This document shows, one piece after another, positions 43,627 to 52,106 of a stretch of 64,000 nucleotides of DNA (its first letter is position 1; each line of letters begins with the position of its first letter). Source of the stretch: Cypionkella sp049896245 (GTDB taxonomy: Bacteria; Pseudomonadota; Alphaproteobacteria; Rhodobacterales; Rhodobacteraceae); assembly GCF_049896245.1 (NCBI RefSeq), contig NZ_JAFCTX010000018.1, forward strand, positions 1-64,000, in the 5' to 3' direction. The notes below the pieces were generated by a model. That model worked only from the letters and a program-made list of their open reading frames with translations. It was not told the DNA's origin and searched no databases. A program made the translations under genes and the position numbers.

Positions 43627-44934
43627 ATGAGCACGATTGCCGATTACTACGACCTTTCCCGCATCCGCCCCGAAGTCCAGGCGGTGCTGAACCGCCTCAA
43701 CGAACTCGGCCCCAACTTCGCCGCCCGCGCCAAAGGCATTGACGTCGATGCCACGTTCCCGGTGGAAAACTACAAAGACCTCGCCGCCGAAGGTTTCCTG
43801 ACCCTCACGGTTCCCACCGAATTCGGCGGCCACGGTTTCTCCTTAGGCGAATACGCGATGTGCGGCGCCGAGATCGGCAAATACTGCGGCGCCACCGCGC
43901 TGACCTTCAACATGCACAACTCATCCATGATGTGGTCGCGCTTCATGTATGAACTGCCAAACCTCACCGACGCCGACCGCGCCGCCTTCGCCCCTCTGCG
44001 CGCGCGCCAATTCCGCCGCGCGGTGGCCGAGCAAGGCATCTATTCACAACCCATTTCCGAAGCTGGCCAGAACTGGACCAGCAAGCCCGCCCAAACCAAC
44101 TGCCGCAAGGTGGATGGCGGCTGGCTGATCAACGGCTTCAAGAAATTCGCCAGCCTCGCAGGCTATTGCGACTATTACTCCATCGTCTGCACCGAACATT
44201 TTGACGGTGTGGAACCCCGCCACGAAGACACCATGATCTTCGTCGTCCCGAAAGAAGCCAAGGGGCTGTCTGTGCAAGGCACATGGGACCCGCTCGGAAT
44301 GCGCGGCACCAATTCCCGCGATCTGGTGCTGAAAGATGTGTTCGTCAACGAAGATGATCTGATGATGCCGCGCGGGTTGTTCATCAAAACCCTGCCGCAT
44401 TGGCCGCATATGATGGCGACGCTGTCCCCCACCTACATGGGTCTCGCCCAAGGTGCCTATGATTTCACCGTCGCCTATCTGCGCGGTGAGGTCGAAGGCC
44501 AGCCCGCCGCTGACCGCCGCATGTTCGGCACCAAACGCATCGCCGTGGGCCGGATGTATGCGCGTCTGGCGTCGATGCGCGCCCTGTGGTGGCAGGCGTT
44601 CATGGAGGCGCAGGGGATGCCGTCGAAAGCGCAAGTGCTGCGAATGTATGCCGCCCAGTATAACGTCATGGAAGGTGTGCAGGAAATCGCCGCTTTGGCG
44701 ATCCGCACCTGCGGCGGCCTGTCAATGCTGAAATCCATGCCCCTAGAGCGGATGTATCGCGACAGCCGCTGTGGTGCGTTGATGTTGCCATATACCTCTG
44801 AAATCATGGAGGATTATCTATCCGTCCTCACGCTTTATGACACAGATGAGCTCGACAAAGCCCCCGGCGACGAAGGCGGCGCGCGTTCCTCGCTTTGGCG
44901 CGGTGACGCGGGCAGCCTGAAAGGCCTACGCTAA
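43627..44934 (+). CDS. Acyl-CoA dehydrogenase-fold flavoprotein, probable two-component monooxygenase oxygenase subunit
   Basis: A 435-aa protein with the ACAD fold: an N-terminal helical domain (AEGFLTLTVPTEFGG), a middle beta domain (GWLINGFKKFASLAG, DPLGMRGTNSRDLVL) and C-terminal helices (RTCGGLSMLKSMPLERMYRDSRCG). The usual YEGTxEI segment with the catalytic Glu reads MLPYTSEI, so classical acyl-CoA oxidation is doubtful. A flavin reductase gene closes the operon, which favours a flavin-dependent hydroxylase of the HpaB/HsaA/DszC type. It is followed one base later by the fusion hydrolase. Confidence 0.78.
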   Translation: MSTIADYYDLSRIRPEVQAVLNRLNELGPNFAARAKGIDVDATFPVENYKDLAAEGFLTLTVPTEFGGHGFSLGEYAMCGAEIGKYCGATALTFNMHNSSMMWSRFMYELPNLTDADRAAFAPLRARQFRRAVAEQGIYSQPISEAGQNWTSKPAQTNCRKVDGGWLINGFKKFASLAGYCDYYSIVCTEHFDGVEPRHEDTMIFVVPKEAKGLSVQGTWDPLGMRGTNSRDLVLKDVFVNEDDLMMPRGLFIKTLPHWPHMMATLSPTYMGLAQGAYDFTVAYLRGEVEGQPAADRRMFGTKRIAVGRMYARLASMRALWWQAFMEAQGMPSKAQVLRMYAAQYNVMEGVQEIAALAIRTCGGLSMLKSMPLERMYRDSRCGALMLPYTSEIMEDYLSVLTLYDTDELDKAPGDEGGARSSLWRGDAGSLKGLR

Positions 44935-44935
44935 C

Positions 44936-46216
44936 ATGGCCCGCGAAACCGTCCATGTCATGGGCCGCACCACCGCCGCCCCCGATGCCGTCTGGGCCAT
45001 CGCCCGCGACTTCTGCGGCGCATGGCACCCCGGCCTTGCCACCATCACGGCAGAGCGCAGCCCGACAGGTGCCGAAATCCGCCGCTTCACCGCCCATGGC
45101 GAGGACACGGTGTATCGTGAGCAACTGATCTACCGATCAGACAGCGACCGCACCATCGCCTATATCCACCTAGAAGGCATCCACGGCGCAGATCGCTACA
45201 CCGCCCGCTTGACGATTTCCGCCTCACCCGCAGGCTCTGTGATCAACTGGAGCGCGGAAATCGTGGCCCCCCCGGCCCGCGCTTCTGAGATCGCCAACGG
45301 CACAAAACCGATCTTTGAAGCCGGGATCGACGCGCTTTCTACCGCCACAGCGCAGAGCTGCAAAGCCGAACCCCCGCTGGCAAACGCGCCCCTAGAAACC
45401 CGCATCCTCGCAGGCACCCCGCAACTCGCCCTGACCCACACGCCCGCCAAACCCGGCCCCTTGATCCTGTTCCTGCATGGCATCGGCGGCGCACGCACTA
45501 ACTGGAACGCCCAACTGCGAGCCGCAGGCAACTTCACCCAAGCCGCCGCTCTAGACTTACGCGGCTACGGCGACAGCACCCTCGGTTTCCGGCAATCCAC
45601 CATCGACGACTATTGCGAAGACATTCTCCGCGTCATGGCCGCCTTCAATGCCAAGAAAGTCATCCTCTGCGGCCTGTCCTACGGCTCTTGGATCGCCACA
45701 TCTTTCGCCATGCGCCACCCCGACAAACTCGCGGGCCTCGTGCTCTCCGGCGGTTGCACTGGCATGTCCGAAGCAGGCCCCGAAGAACGCGAAGCCTTCC
45801 GCGTCAGCAGCGAAGTCCCCCTCGACGCAGGCCAAACCCCGGCAGATTTCGCCCCCGCCGTGGTCAATGTCATCGCAGGCCCCAACGCCTCCGACGCCAT
45901 CCGCGCCGACCTCCTCGCATCCATGTCCGCCATCCCCGCCGCCACCTACCGTGACGCTTTGCGCTGCTTCACCAACCCACTAGAGCGCTTCGATTTCGCC
46001 AAACTCACCATGCCTGTCCTGTTGATGACAGGCGAACACGACCGCCTGGCGCCCCCAACTGAAATCCGCACCGTCGCAGGCCGCATCACCGATGCCGCCC
46101 CGCGCCCCGATGTAAGGTTTGAGGTGATCGCCGACGCGGGCCATGTCTGCAACGTCGCGCAACCAAGCGCCTACAACCGCCCGCTGCTGCAATTCCTGAC
46201 CCGGATCATCGCATGA
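44936..46216 (+). CDS. SRPBCC domain fused to alpha/beta hydrolase
   Basis: A 426-aa two-domain protein. Residues 1-145 form an SRPBCC (START/polyketide-cyclase-like) ligand pocket (HVMGRTTAAPDAVWAIARDF, YREQLIY, VINWSAEIV). Residues 160-426 form an alpha/beta hydrolase with oxyanion HGIGG, nucleophile Ser248 (GLSYGSW), Asp near 364 (TGEHDRL) and His near 405 (ADAGHVCN). NicD, the N-formylmaleamate deformylase, is an alpha/beta hydrolase, so hydrolysis of the ring-cleavage product is inferred. The fusion with a binding domain is unusual. It overlaps tetR by ATGA. Confidence 0.82.
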   Translation: MARETVHVMGRTTAAPDAVWAIARDFCGAWHPGLATITAERSPTGAEIRRFTAHGEDTVYREQLIYRSDSDRTIAYIHLEGIHGADRYTARLTISASPAGSVINWSAEIVAPPARASEIANGTKPIFEAGIDALSTATAQSCKAEPPLANAPLETRILAGTPQLALTHTPAKPGPLILFLHGIGGARTNWNAQLRAAGNFTQAAALDLRGYGDSTLGFRQSTIDDYCEDILRVMAAFNAKKVILCGLSYGSWIATSFAMRHPDKLAGLVLSGGCTGMSEAGPEEREAFRVSSEVPLDAGQTPADFAPAVVNVIAGPNASDAIRADLLASMSAIPAATYRDALRCFTNPLERFDFAKLTMPVLLMTGEHDRLAPPTEIRTVAGRITDAAPRPDVRFEVIADAGHVCNVAQPSAYNRPLLQFLTRIIA

Positions 46217-46872
46217 CAGCCATCCCACAACGCGAACTCAACCGCCTCGCCAAACAACGCCGCATCCTTGACGCCGCCTTGACGGTCTTCGCCGCCGAAG
46301 GCTATTCCGGCACCTCGATGGATGCCATCGCCGCCAAAGCTGCCGTCTCAAAACCCACGCTCTATCAATACTTTGGCACCAAAGAACAGCTGTTCACCGA
46401 AATCATGCTGGCCGAGCGCAACACCATGCTGCTGGCCTTCGATCACCCCGGCACCGATATGGTAGCAGAGTTGCACCACTTCGCATGGCACTATGCTGAC
46501 ACCGTAATGCGCCCCGAATTCCTGTCGCTCGCCCGCCTGATCATCGGCGAAGCCCAGCGTTTCCCCGAGATCGGTCGCGCCTATCAAGCCGCTGGCCCTG
46601 ATCGCGTTTTGGCGGGCATGATCACCTACCTGACGCGGCAGCGCGACGCCGGGAAACTCACCTTCGATGATGCTGAACTCGCCGCCGAAGACCTCTGGGG
46701 CCTGATCCTGTCGGCCCCGCGCAACCAAGCCCTGCACCTGCCCGACCGCATCCCAAATCGCGCGCAACTGGCCCGCTATATCAACAACGGCCTGCAGGTT
46801 TTCCTGAAAGCCTATTCCACCGATCCGGCGCGCGACCTGGCCCAACTTCATATCACCACGGGGACATTATGA
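46213..46872 (+). CDS. TetR/AcrR-family regulator
   Basis: A 219-aa regulator with an N-terminal TetR helix-turn-helix (ILDAALTVFAAEGYSGTSMD, AAKAAVSKPTLYQYFGTKEQL) and a C-terminal AefR-like domain. It is embedded in the operon, overlapping both neighbours by 4 bases (ATGA), so it is made with the enzymes and likely autoregulates. The palindrome at 42400-42418 in the operon promoter is the best candidate site. The ligand should be a pathway intermediate. Confidence 0.9.
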   Translation: MTAIPQRELNRLAKQRRILDAALTVFAAEGYSGTSMDAIAAKAAVSKPTLYQYFGTKEQLFTEIMLAERNTMLLAFDHPGTDMVAELHHFAWHYADTVMRPEFLSLARLIIGEAQRFPEIGRAYQAAGPDRVLAGMITYLTRQRDAGKLTFDDAELAAEDLWGLILSAPRNQALHLPDRIPNRAQLARYINNGLQVFLKAYSTDPARDLAQLHITTGTL

Positions 46873-48212
46873 GCCTGCAAGCCTTCCTTGATGACGAAAA
46901 CAGCCGCTTCGCCACCGTCGCCCTCGTCGATACCAACGGCCTGCTCCGTGGCCAAATGGTCTCTACCCGCAGCCTGAACGGCATCCTGAAATCCGGTATG
47001 GGCATGGCCCCGGCGCAGCTGGCGCTGGACCCCACCGACCAGATGTTGGAAATGCCCGGCGTCACCGATGGCACTTCGGACTTCCACGACGACCCGCTGA
47101 TCGTCGATCCCACTTCCGCCCGTCGCATCCCTTGGGCGCGTCCCGGCCATGACCTGCTGCTGCTCACCCAATACTCCGGCGACACCGCCGCCCTTTGCCC
47201 GCGTTCGATCCTGAAATCGGTGCTGGACCGTGCCACCGCTGCGGGTTTCACCCCGAAATACGGCATGGAACTGGAATACACCCTGTTCGACGAGTCCCCC
47301 GAATCCGCCCGCGACAAAGGCTATCGCAACCTGAAAACCGCAACGATGCACCCCAGTCACGATCTGATCCTGTATCAAACCGTGCAGCAGGAATGGTACG
47401 AGGCGGTGTCAGACATGTGCGGCCCGCTCCGCATCGACCTTGCCAAAATGCACGAAGAAATCGGCGGCGGCTTTATGGAGGCCTGCATCGGTGCGGGTGA
47501 AGGTCTGGAGCCTGCCGATCAACTGATGCTCTTGAAAAATTTCATCCGCGCGCTCGCCATGCGTCAAGGCCGCTGCGTCACCTTCATGCCGCGCTGGACA
47601 GAAGACGCCGACAGCCAGTCGATCCACGTCCATATCTCGCTGAAAGACCGCGCGGGTAAGCCGTTGTTCTACCAAGACGGCGAGAAAAACGGCATCTCCC
47701 AAACCTTCCGCCATTTCATCGGCGGCTTGCAGCGCTACATCAGCGACATGACCCTGATCTGCCAGCCCACCGTCAATTCCTACCGCCGCTTTGCCCCCGG
47801 CACCTTCGCACCCCCCGGCCTGACCTGGGGTTACGAGAACCGCACCACCTGCTTCCGCGTCGTAGGTCATGATGCCGGAAGCCTGCGCGTTGAAAACCGC
47901 CTGCCGGGTGCCGACACCAACCCCTACCTGACCGCCGCCGCCACCATCGCCGCGGGCATCGCGGGTATCATCGAACAGATCGAACCCGAACCCGAGGTCA
48001 TCGGCAACGGCCATGCCTTAACCGGTGATCGCCCCGATTTCGCCCGCTCGATGCCCGAGGCCATAACCCGCCTGCGCAACTCGGCCTTCGCGAAAGACTG
48101 GCTCGGCCCGCGCTTTGTCGAGGCTTTCTCTGCCACCCGCCAAAGCCAATACGACCAATTCCGCAAGAAAGTCCCCGATGTCGAACTGCAACGCTTCTTT
48201 GATCTGGGGTAG
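46869..48212 (+). CDS. Glutamine synthetase-family ligase (gamma-glutamyl-amine synthetase-like)
   Basis: A 447-aa GS-fold protein. The N-terminal beta-grasp (VALVDTNGLLRGQ) leads to the catalytic barrel with the metal site GMELEYTLFD, HEEIGGGFMEA, the ATP loop SIHVHISLKD and the substrate region NSYRRFAPGTFAPPGLTWGYENRTT and RVENRLPGADTNPYL. It differs from GlnA in length and resembles PuuA and type III relatives that join glutamate to amines. In an operon with ring-opening enzymes it may gamma-glutamylate an amine substrate or capture ammonia. It overlaps tetR. Confidence 0.85.
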   Translation: MSLQAFLDDENSRFATVALVDTNGLLRGQMVSTRSLNGILKSGMGMAPAQLALDPTDQMLEMPGVTDGTSDFHDDPLIVDPTSARRIPWARPGHDLLLLTQYSGDTAALCPRSILKSVLDRATAAGFTPKYGMELEYTLFDESPESARDKGYRNLKTATMHPSHDLILYQTVQQEWYEAVSDMCGPLRIDLAKMHEEIGGGFMEACIGAGEGLEPADQLMLLKNFIRALAMRQGRCVTFMPRWTEDADSQSIHVHISLKDRAGKPLFYQDGEKNGISQTFRHFIGGLQRYISDMTLICQPTVNSYRRFAPGTFAPPGLTWGYENRTTCFRVVGHDAGSLRVENRLPGADTNPYLTAAATIAAGIAGIIEQIEPEPEVIGNGHALTGDRPDFARSMPEAITRLRNSAFAKDWLGPRFVEAFSATRQSQYDQFRKKVPDVELQRFFDLG

Positions 48213-48215
48213 ACC

Positions 48216-48713
48216 ATGACCGACCTGCGCCACGACTTCATCGAAGGCATGAGCCGCGCCGCGACCTTCGTGTCCATCCTCACCACCGATGGCGAGGCGG
48301 GCCGCTTCGGCGTCACCGTCTCGTCGATGACCTCGGTTTCTGCCGATGGCGCAGGCCCGTCGCTATTGGTCTGCGTCCACCACCTGTCGCCAGCGGCAAC
48401 AGCCATCCTGCGCAACCGCGCCTTCTGCGCCAACCTGCTGAGTGCGTCGCAACACGGCACCTCTGATCTGTTCTCAGGCCGCCAAAAGCCACAAGGCGAC
48501 CGTTTCGATGCGGTGAAATGGCACGCGGGGCAGGCGGGTCAGCCGATCTTGACCGAGGCTTCCGCCAGCTTTGAATGTAGCCTGAAGACAGCACTGCTTT
48601 GGGAAACGCACTATATCCTTGTCGGCGAAGTCACCGCCGTAGCGCTGACCGACAACCATGATGCTTTGCTTTACGGACAGCGCGCCTATAAACGCGCTGT
48701 CCATATTCCTTAG
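48216..48713 (+). CDS. Flavin reductase (HpaC/HsaB-like)
   Basis: A 165-aa split-barrel flavin reductase with GVTVSSMTSVSADGPSLLVC-like core (GRFGVTVSSMTSVS, PSLLVCVHHLS), NRAFCANLLS and a final YGQRAYKR. Such proteins supply reduced FMN or FAD to class D monooxygenases. It starts 3 bases after the GS-like gene and is the last gene of the operon, pairing naturally with the ACAD-fold protein at 43627. Its stop overlaps the end of the convergent alx-like gene. Confidence 0.88.
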   Translation: MTDLRHDFIEGMSRAATFVSILTTDGEAGRFGVTVSSMTSVSADGAGPSLLVCVHHLSPAATAILRNRAFCANLLSASQHGTSDLFSGRQKPQGDRFDAVKWHAGQAGQPILTEASASFECSLKTALLWETHYILVGEVTAVALTDNHDALLYGQRAYKRAVHIP

Positions 48714-49672
48714 TGCTGTTCGACCTTTGCCTGCCCGCGCGTCTTATACAGGCTGAACCCCACGCCAGCGGCCAAGATCGCAAAGGTTATGCCCAGCGAC
48801 CAGCTTGGCGGGAACTTCTCCAGATCCATCCAGTCGGCCACAAACACTTTCGATCCGATGAACACCAACAGCAGCGACAGCGCGTATTTCAGATAGGCAA
48901 AGCGGTGCAAGATCGCAGACAAAGCGAAATACAAAGCCCGCAGACCCAAAATCGCAAAGATGTTCGACGTATAAACGATGAACGGGTCCGTGGTGATCGC
49001 AAACACCGCAGGCACCGAATCCACCGCGAACACCAGATCGGCGATCTCAATCAGCACCAGCGCCAGAAACAGCGGTGTCACATAGCGCAACCCGTCGCGT
49101 TTGACGAAAAACGAGTTGCCCTCAAGTCCTTCCGTCACCCGCATCCGCTTCTTCAGAAACCGCAGCACCGGGCCATCGACCGAGTGTTTGCTCTCGTCGA
49201 TAAACAACATCCGCACGCCCGTAAAGATCAGAAAGGCGGCAAAGACATAGAGCAACCAAGCATATTCCGCGACCAAAGTGGCCCCTAGCCCGATCATGAT
49301 ACCGCGCAGCACGATCACGCCCAGAATGCCCCAGAACAGCACCCTGTGCTGATACATGCGCGGAATGGCAAAGCTGCTGAAAATCAACGCGATTACGAAC
49401 ACGTTGTCCATCGCAAGGGTTTTTTCCACCACAAACGCTGTCAGATACTGCGCCGTGGCTTCCGAGCCCATCTGCCAATAGACAAAGCCCGAAAACGCCA
49501 TGCCCAAAGTGATATACACCGCCGACAAGCGCAGGCTTTTCGACACGCCAATCTCTTGATCGCCGTTATTGACCAGCCCCAGATCGACGGCCAGCAGCAC
49601 CAACACGATGGTGATGAAAGTCAGCCACATCCAGATCGGGGTGCCCAAAAAAATTGAAGTAAGAATGTCCAT
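48710..49672 (-). CDS. TerC/Alx-family membrane protein
   Basis: A 320-aa integral membrane protein with about nine hydrophobic segments and conserved acidic residues in the membrane (FVVEKTLAMDNVFVIALIF and LIEIADLVFAVDSVPAVFAI), the hallmark of Alx/TerC proteins. E. coli Alx exports manganese and is controlled by an RNA leader. I start at ATG 49672, with AGAGGA 5 bases upstream; the frame to 49759 runs through the structured leader. Manganese export is inferred from the family. Confidence 0.9.
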   Translation of the reverse strand: MDILTSIFLGTPIWMWLTFITIVLVLLAVDLGLVNNGDQEIGVSKSLRLSAVYITLGMAFSGFVYWQMGSEATAQYLTAFVVEKTLAMDNVFVIALIFSSFAIPRMYQHRVLFWGILGVIVLRGIMIGLGATLVAEYAWLLYVFAAFLIFTGVRMLFIDESKHSVDGPVLRFLKKRMRVTEGLEGNSFFVKRDGLRYVTPLFLALVLIEIADLVFAVDSVPAVFAITTDPFIVYTSNIFAILGLRALYFALSAILHRFAYLKYALSLLLVFIGSKVFVADWMDLEKFPPSWSLGITFAILAAGVGFSLYKTRGQAKVEQH

Positions 49673-49800
49673 ACTGTCCTCTGTTTTGCATATCGCGCCA
49701 GAGGTCAGCCAAGGTCTACGGGCATGACATCGAGCGCACTCGATGCGATCCGACATCACGATATAACATCGTCAGAGGGGCCCGTCTCGCATCCCGTAGA
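49673..49800 (-). promoter_or_regulatory. Structured 5' leader of the alx-like gene, candidate riboswitch
   Basis: On the minus strand TCTACGGG (49800-49793) pairs with CCCGTAGA (49722-49715) and encloses two hairpins, ACGAT/ATCGT and CATCGAG-TGCG-CTCGATG, giving a multibranch fold. The ribosome site CAGAGG (49683-49678) can pair with CCTCTG at 49704-49699 or with another CCTCTG at 49778-49773 inside the fold, so two exclusive structures are possible. The yybP-ykoY manganese riboswitch consensus (GGGGAGUAG) is not visible. Confidence 0.55.
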
Positions 49801-49844
49801 TGGGGCGCGATTGCAGCACTTCAACCCCCTGTGGTCGAAATTTC

Positions 49845-50459
49845 TCACGCCCGTGTGAAGGCCTGCGGGAAAAATGCCGCAGCAACGGCCAGCAAAGTCT
49901 GCAACGCCTCATCGACAGTGTAGGGCTCGGCTTGCGTCACAAGGTCCATCCAAAGCCCCTCACTGGCCACCCGGATCGCCCGCGCCACCCGCTCGGCATT
50001 GCCCGTGGGCCCGAGCAGTGCCGCGCATAAGTTCTCTAATTTGGTGACGTATTCCGCGTTGTTAGAGCCGCATTTCTCTTGATACAGCGGCCGACTTTGC
50101 GCCTCGCCCCAGAACGCGCACCACGCCGCCAAGCGTTGCGGGGTGCAAAGTTCGGGGAGAAAATCGGCGCGGATCAGCGCATCCAACTGCGCGCTGGGCT
50201 CGGGCGGGGCCGCTGCCAGCGCGCTTTGCCAGTTCTGCACATATTCATCGGCCAGATAGGTCAGCGTTTCCGCCAGCAGCAGGTCTTTCGATTGAAAATG
50301 AAAATTCACCAGCCCATGCGACAGCCCGGCCTGATTGGCCACATCGCTCATGGTGATGCGGGCATAGCCCTTGATCGCCAGCACTGCGATGGTGGCCTCG
50401 ATCAACTGTCCGCGCCGCGCCTCACGCGACAGTTTGCGGGGTGGCTTCGGTTTGGTCAT
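49845..50459 (-). CDS. TetR-family regulator (BetI-like)
   Basis: A 204-aa regulator. The basic N-terminus leads to a TetR helix-turn-helix (TIAVLAIKGYARITMSDVANQAGLSHGLVNFHF), followed by a BetI-like C-terminal domain (AAWCAFWGEAQSRPLYQE). Its ATG abuts the stop codon of the DUF1349 gene, so the two are coupled. The alx-like gene follows 172 bases later on the same strand. No choline genes are nearby, so a betI name is not warranted. Confidence 0.88.
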   Translation of the reverse strand: MTKPKPPRKLSREARRGQLIEATIAVLAIKGYARITMSDVANQAGLSHGLVNFHFQSKDLLLAETLTYLADEYVQNWQSALAAAPPEPSAQLDALIRADFLPELCTPQRLAAWCAFWGEAQSRPLYQEKCGSNNAEYVTKLENLCAALLGPTGNAERVARAIRVASEGLWMDLVTQAEPYTVDEALQTLLAVAAAFFPQAFTRA

Positions 50460-51026
50460 TCAATAAGCTTCCGTTGAAATCGGCGGTGTCAGAGCCATTT
50501 GTTCAAACAAAACCTCCAGCCCCGCGCGCGAAGGCGAGCAACACATCACTCCGGCATCAACAGCCAGATCGGGCGGGAAATACGCCAGTCGCAGCATCTT
50601 CCAAACCTCCCCCGCCAGATATTGCACCCAAACCGCATCGCCCACCCGCGTCAGCCGCAGGCGCAACTGGCCGTCATACTCTGGCAAAGGTGTTTGCGAC
50701 CAATCCGACATGCCATGCGTCACCACCACCGCCAAAAACGCGGTGCCATCAACATACTCAATCCCGCATTTCACCCAATGCACAGCGTCGGCGCGAATCA
50801 TCAATCCGGCTTGGTCATATTGCTGCGAAAAAGCGGCTCTAAACGCCGTTTCGACACTGAAATCGCCGTTGGCAGGCTGGTGCAGGAAATGGCCGTTATC
50901 GTGGTGAAAGCCATAGTAGGTGCCGTGCCAGAAATCGGTTTGATCCCCCGTTGTCACATGCAGCCCCGCCGCATCATGGCTGGCCTTGGCAGGCGGGTTA
51001 AGCCAATCCATCGCGCTCCAGTCCAC
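50460..51026 (-). CDS. DUF1349 protein (concanavalin-like fold)
   Basis: A 188-aa protein matching DUF1349 throughout: TDFWHGTYYGFHHDNGHF, DFSVETAFRAAFSQQYDQAGLMIRAD, HWVKCGIEYVDG, LRLRLTRVGDAVWVQYL. The fold is a concanavalin-like beta sandwich related to carbohydrate-binding modules and regulators of arabinose/xylose use. No signal peptide. It is coupled to the following TetR gene (TGAATG). Function unknown. Confidence 0.85.
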   Translation of the reverse strand: MDWSAMDWLNPPAKASHDAAGLHVTTGDQTDFWHGTYYGFHHDNGHFLHQPANGDFSVETAFRAAFSQQYDQAGLMIRADAVHWVKCGIEYVDGTAFLAVVVTHGMSDWSQTPLPEYDGQLRLRLTRVGDAVWVQYLAGEVWKMLRLAYFPPDLAVDAGVMCCSPSRAGLEVLFEQMALTPPISTEAY

Positions 51027-51143
51027 GGCAGTCTCCTCTGATTTGTGGCGAACAGGCGGCTGAAAAGTGTAAATTTTCCCTTAACGGAAAACAGGGAGTA
51101 TATCTAAATCAAGTGCTTAACGGTTGGTTCCAACGCGGGCCCC

Positions 51144-51974
51144 TCACTTCAAAAGCCCCCTAAGCCCGTCCTGATAGGTCGGATAAGCCAGCCTGACCCC
51201 CAAATCCCGCTTGATCCGATCATTCCGAACCCGCTTTGATTCTGAATAGAAACTCACCTGCATCGGCGTCATCTCCGCCTCGTCAAACCGCACCGTCGGC
51301 GGTTCAGGATAGCCCAACAAAGCCGCCGCATAAGACAGCACATCTTCGGGCGGCGCGGGATTATCATCGCAGACATTATAGATCGCCCCCGGATCAGGAT
51401 GCCGGATCGAGCCCAGCAACGTCGCGGCAATATCCTCAACATGGATGCGGCTGAACACCTGGTTTGCCTTGATCACCCGCCGCGCCGAGCCATCGCGCAC
51501 TTTCTCAAACGGTCCCCGTCCCGGCCCGTAGATCCCGGCCAGGCGAAACACCTGCACCGGCAACCCCGTGGCCAACCATTGCCGCTCTGCCAGCACCCGC
51601 TGCACCGCCCGCGCCGATTGCGGGTTGACCGGGGTATCCTCATCCACCCAGCCACCCTGATGGTCGCCATACACCGCCGTGGTGGAAAGATAGCCCACCC
51701 ATTCGGGCCGCGCGGCGATGATCTGATCGCGGGCTGCGTGCAGGAATGGATCGCCAGAACCATCAGGGGCAGCCGAGGCCAAGATATGCGTCGCCTGTTC
51801 CAGTGCCGGGCCAATATCGCAAGGCCACAACAGCGGCTCCACCCCCTGAACCTGCAAAGCGGCAATCCGGTCCGGCGTTTGCGTGGTGCCGATCACCCGC
51901 CAGCCCAGCGGGATCAGCAATGCCGTCAAAGCCGCCGCAGAATAGCCGTGTCCAAGGGAAAGCAAGGTTTTCAT
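51144..51974 (-). CDS. Atypical SDR / NAD-dependent epimerase-like protein (YeeZ type)
   Basis: A 276-aa extended/atypical SDR. The start MKTLLSLGHGYSA has the loosened GxGxxA nucleotide loop of the YeeZ group; VGYLSTTAVYGDHQGGWVDE carries the Ser/Tyr region, and VFRLAGIYGPGRGPFEKVRDG and FSRIHVEDIAATLL are shared with epimerases. The canonical YxxxK is altered (TTAVYGDHQ), so activity is uncertain. It stands alone, divergent from the AMP nucleosidase gene. Confidence 0.82.
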   Translation of the reverse strand: MKTLLSLGHGYSAAALTALLIPLGWRVIGTTQTPDRIAALQVQGVEPLLWPCDIGPALEQATHILASAAPDGSGDPFLHAARDQIIAARPEWVGYLSTTAVYGDHQGGWVDEDTPVNPQSARAVQRVLAERQWLATGLPVQVFRLAGIYGPGRGPFEKVRDGSARRVIKANQVFSRIHVEDIAATLLGSIRHPDPGAIYNVCDDNPAPPEDVLSYAAALLGYPEPPTVRFDEAEMTPMQVSFYSESKRVRNDRIKRDLGVRLAYPTYQDGLRGLLK

Positions 51975-52106
51975 CGCGCCTTTATTCCCGCCCTCCTGCT
52001 GCTTCGCAAGACCCCAGATGCGGGCAGGCCTGCGTCATCAAGACTTCACTTGCGAAACCGCCCGCTTCGGCCTTAGATGCCCGATCAAAAAGAAGAAGAT
52101 AATGCC

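Noticed and set aside
49673..49844. yybP-ykoY manganese riboswitch
   Set aside because: The conserved GGGGAGUAG loop and its partners are not visible, so I report only a structured leader of unknown class.
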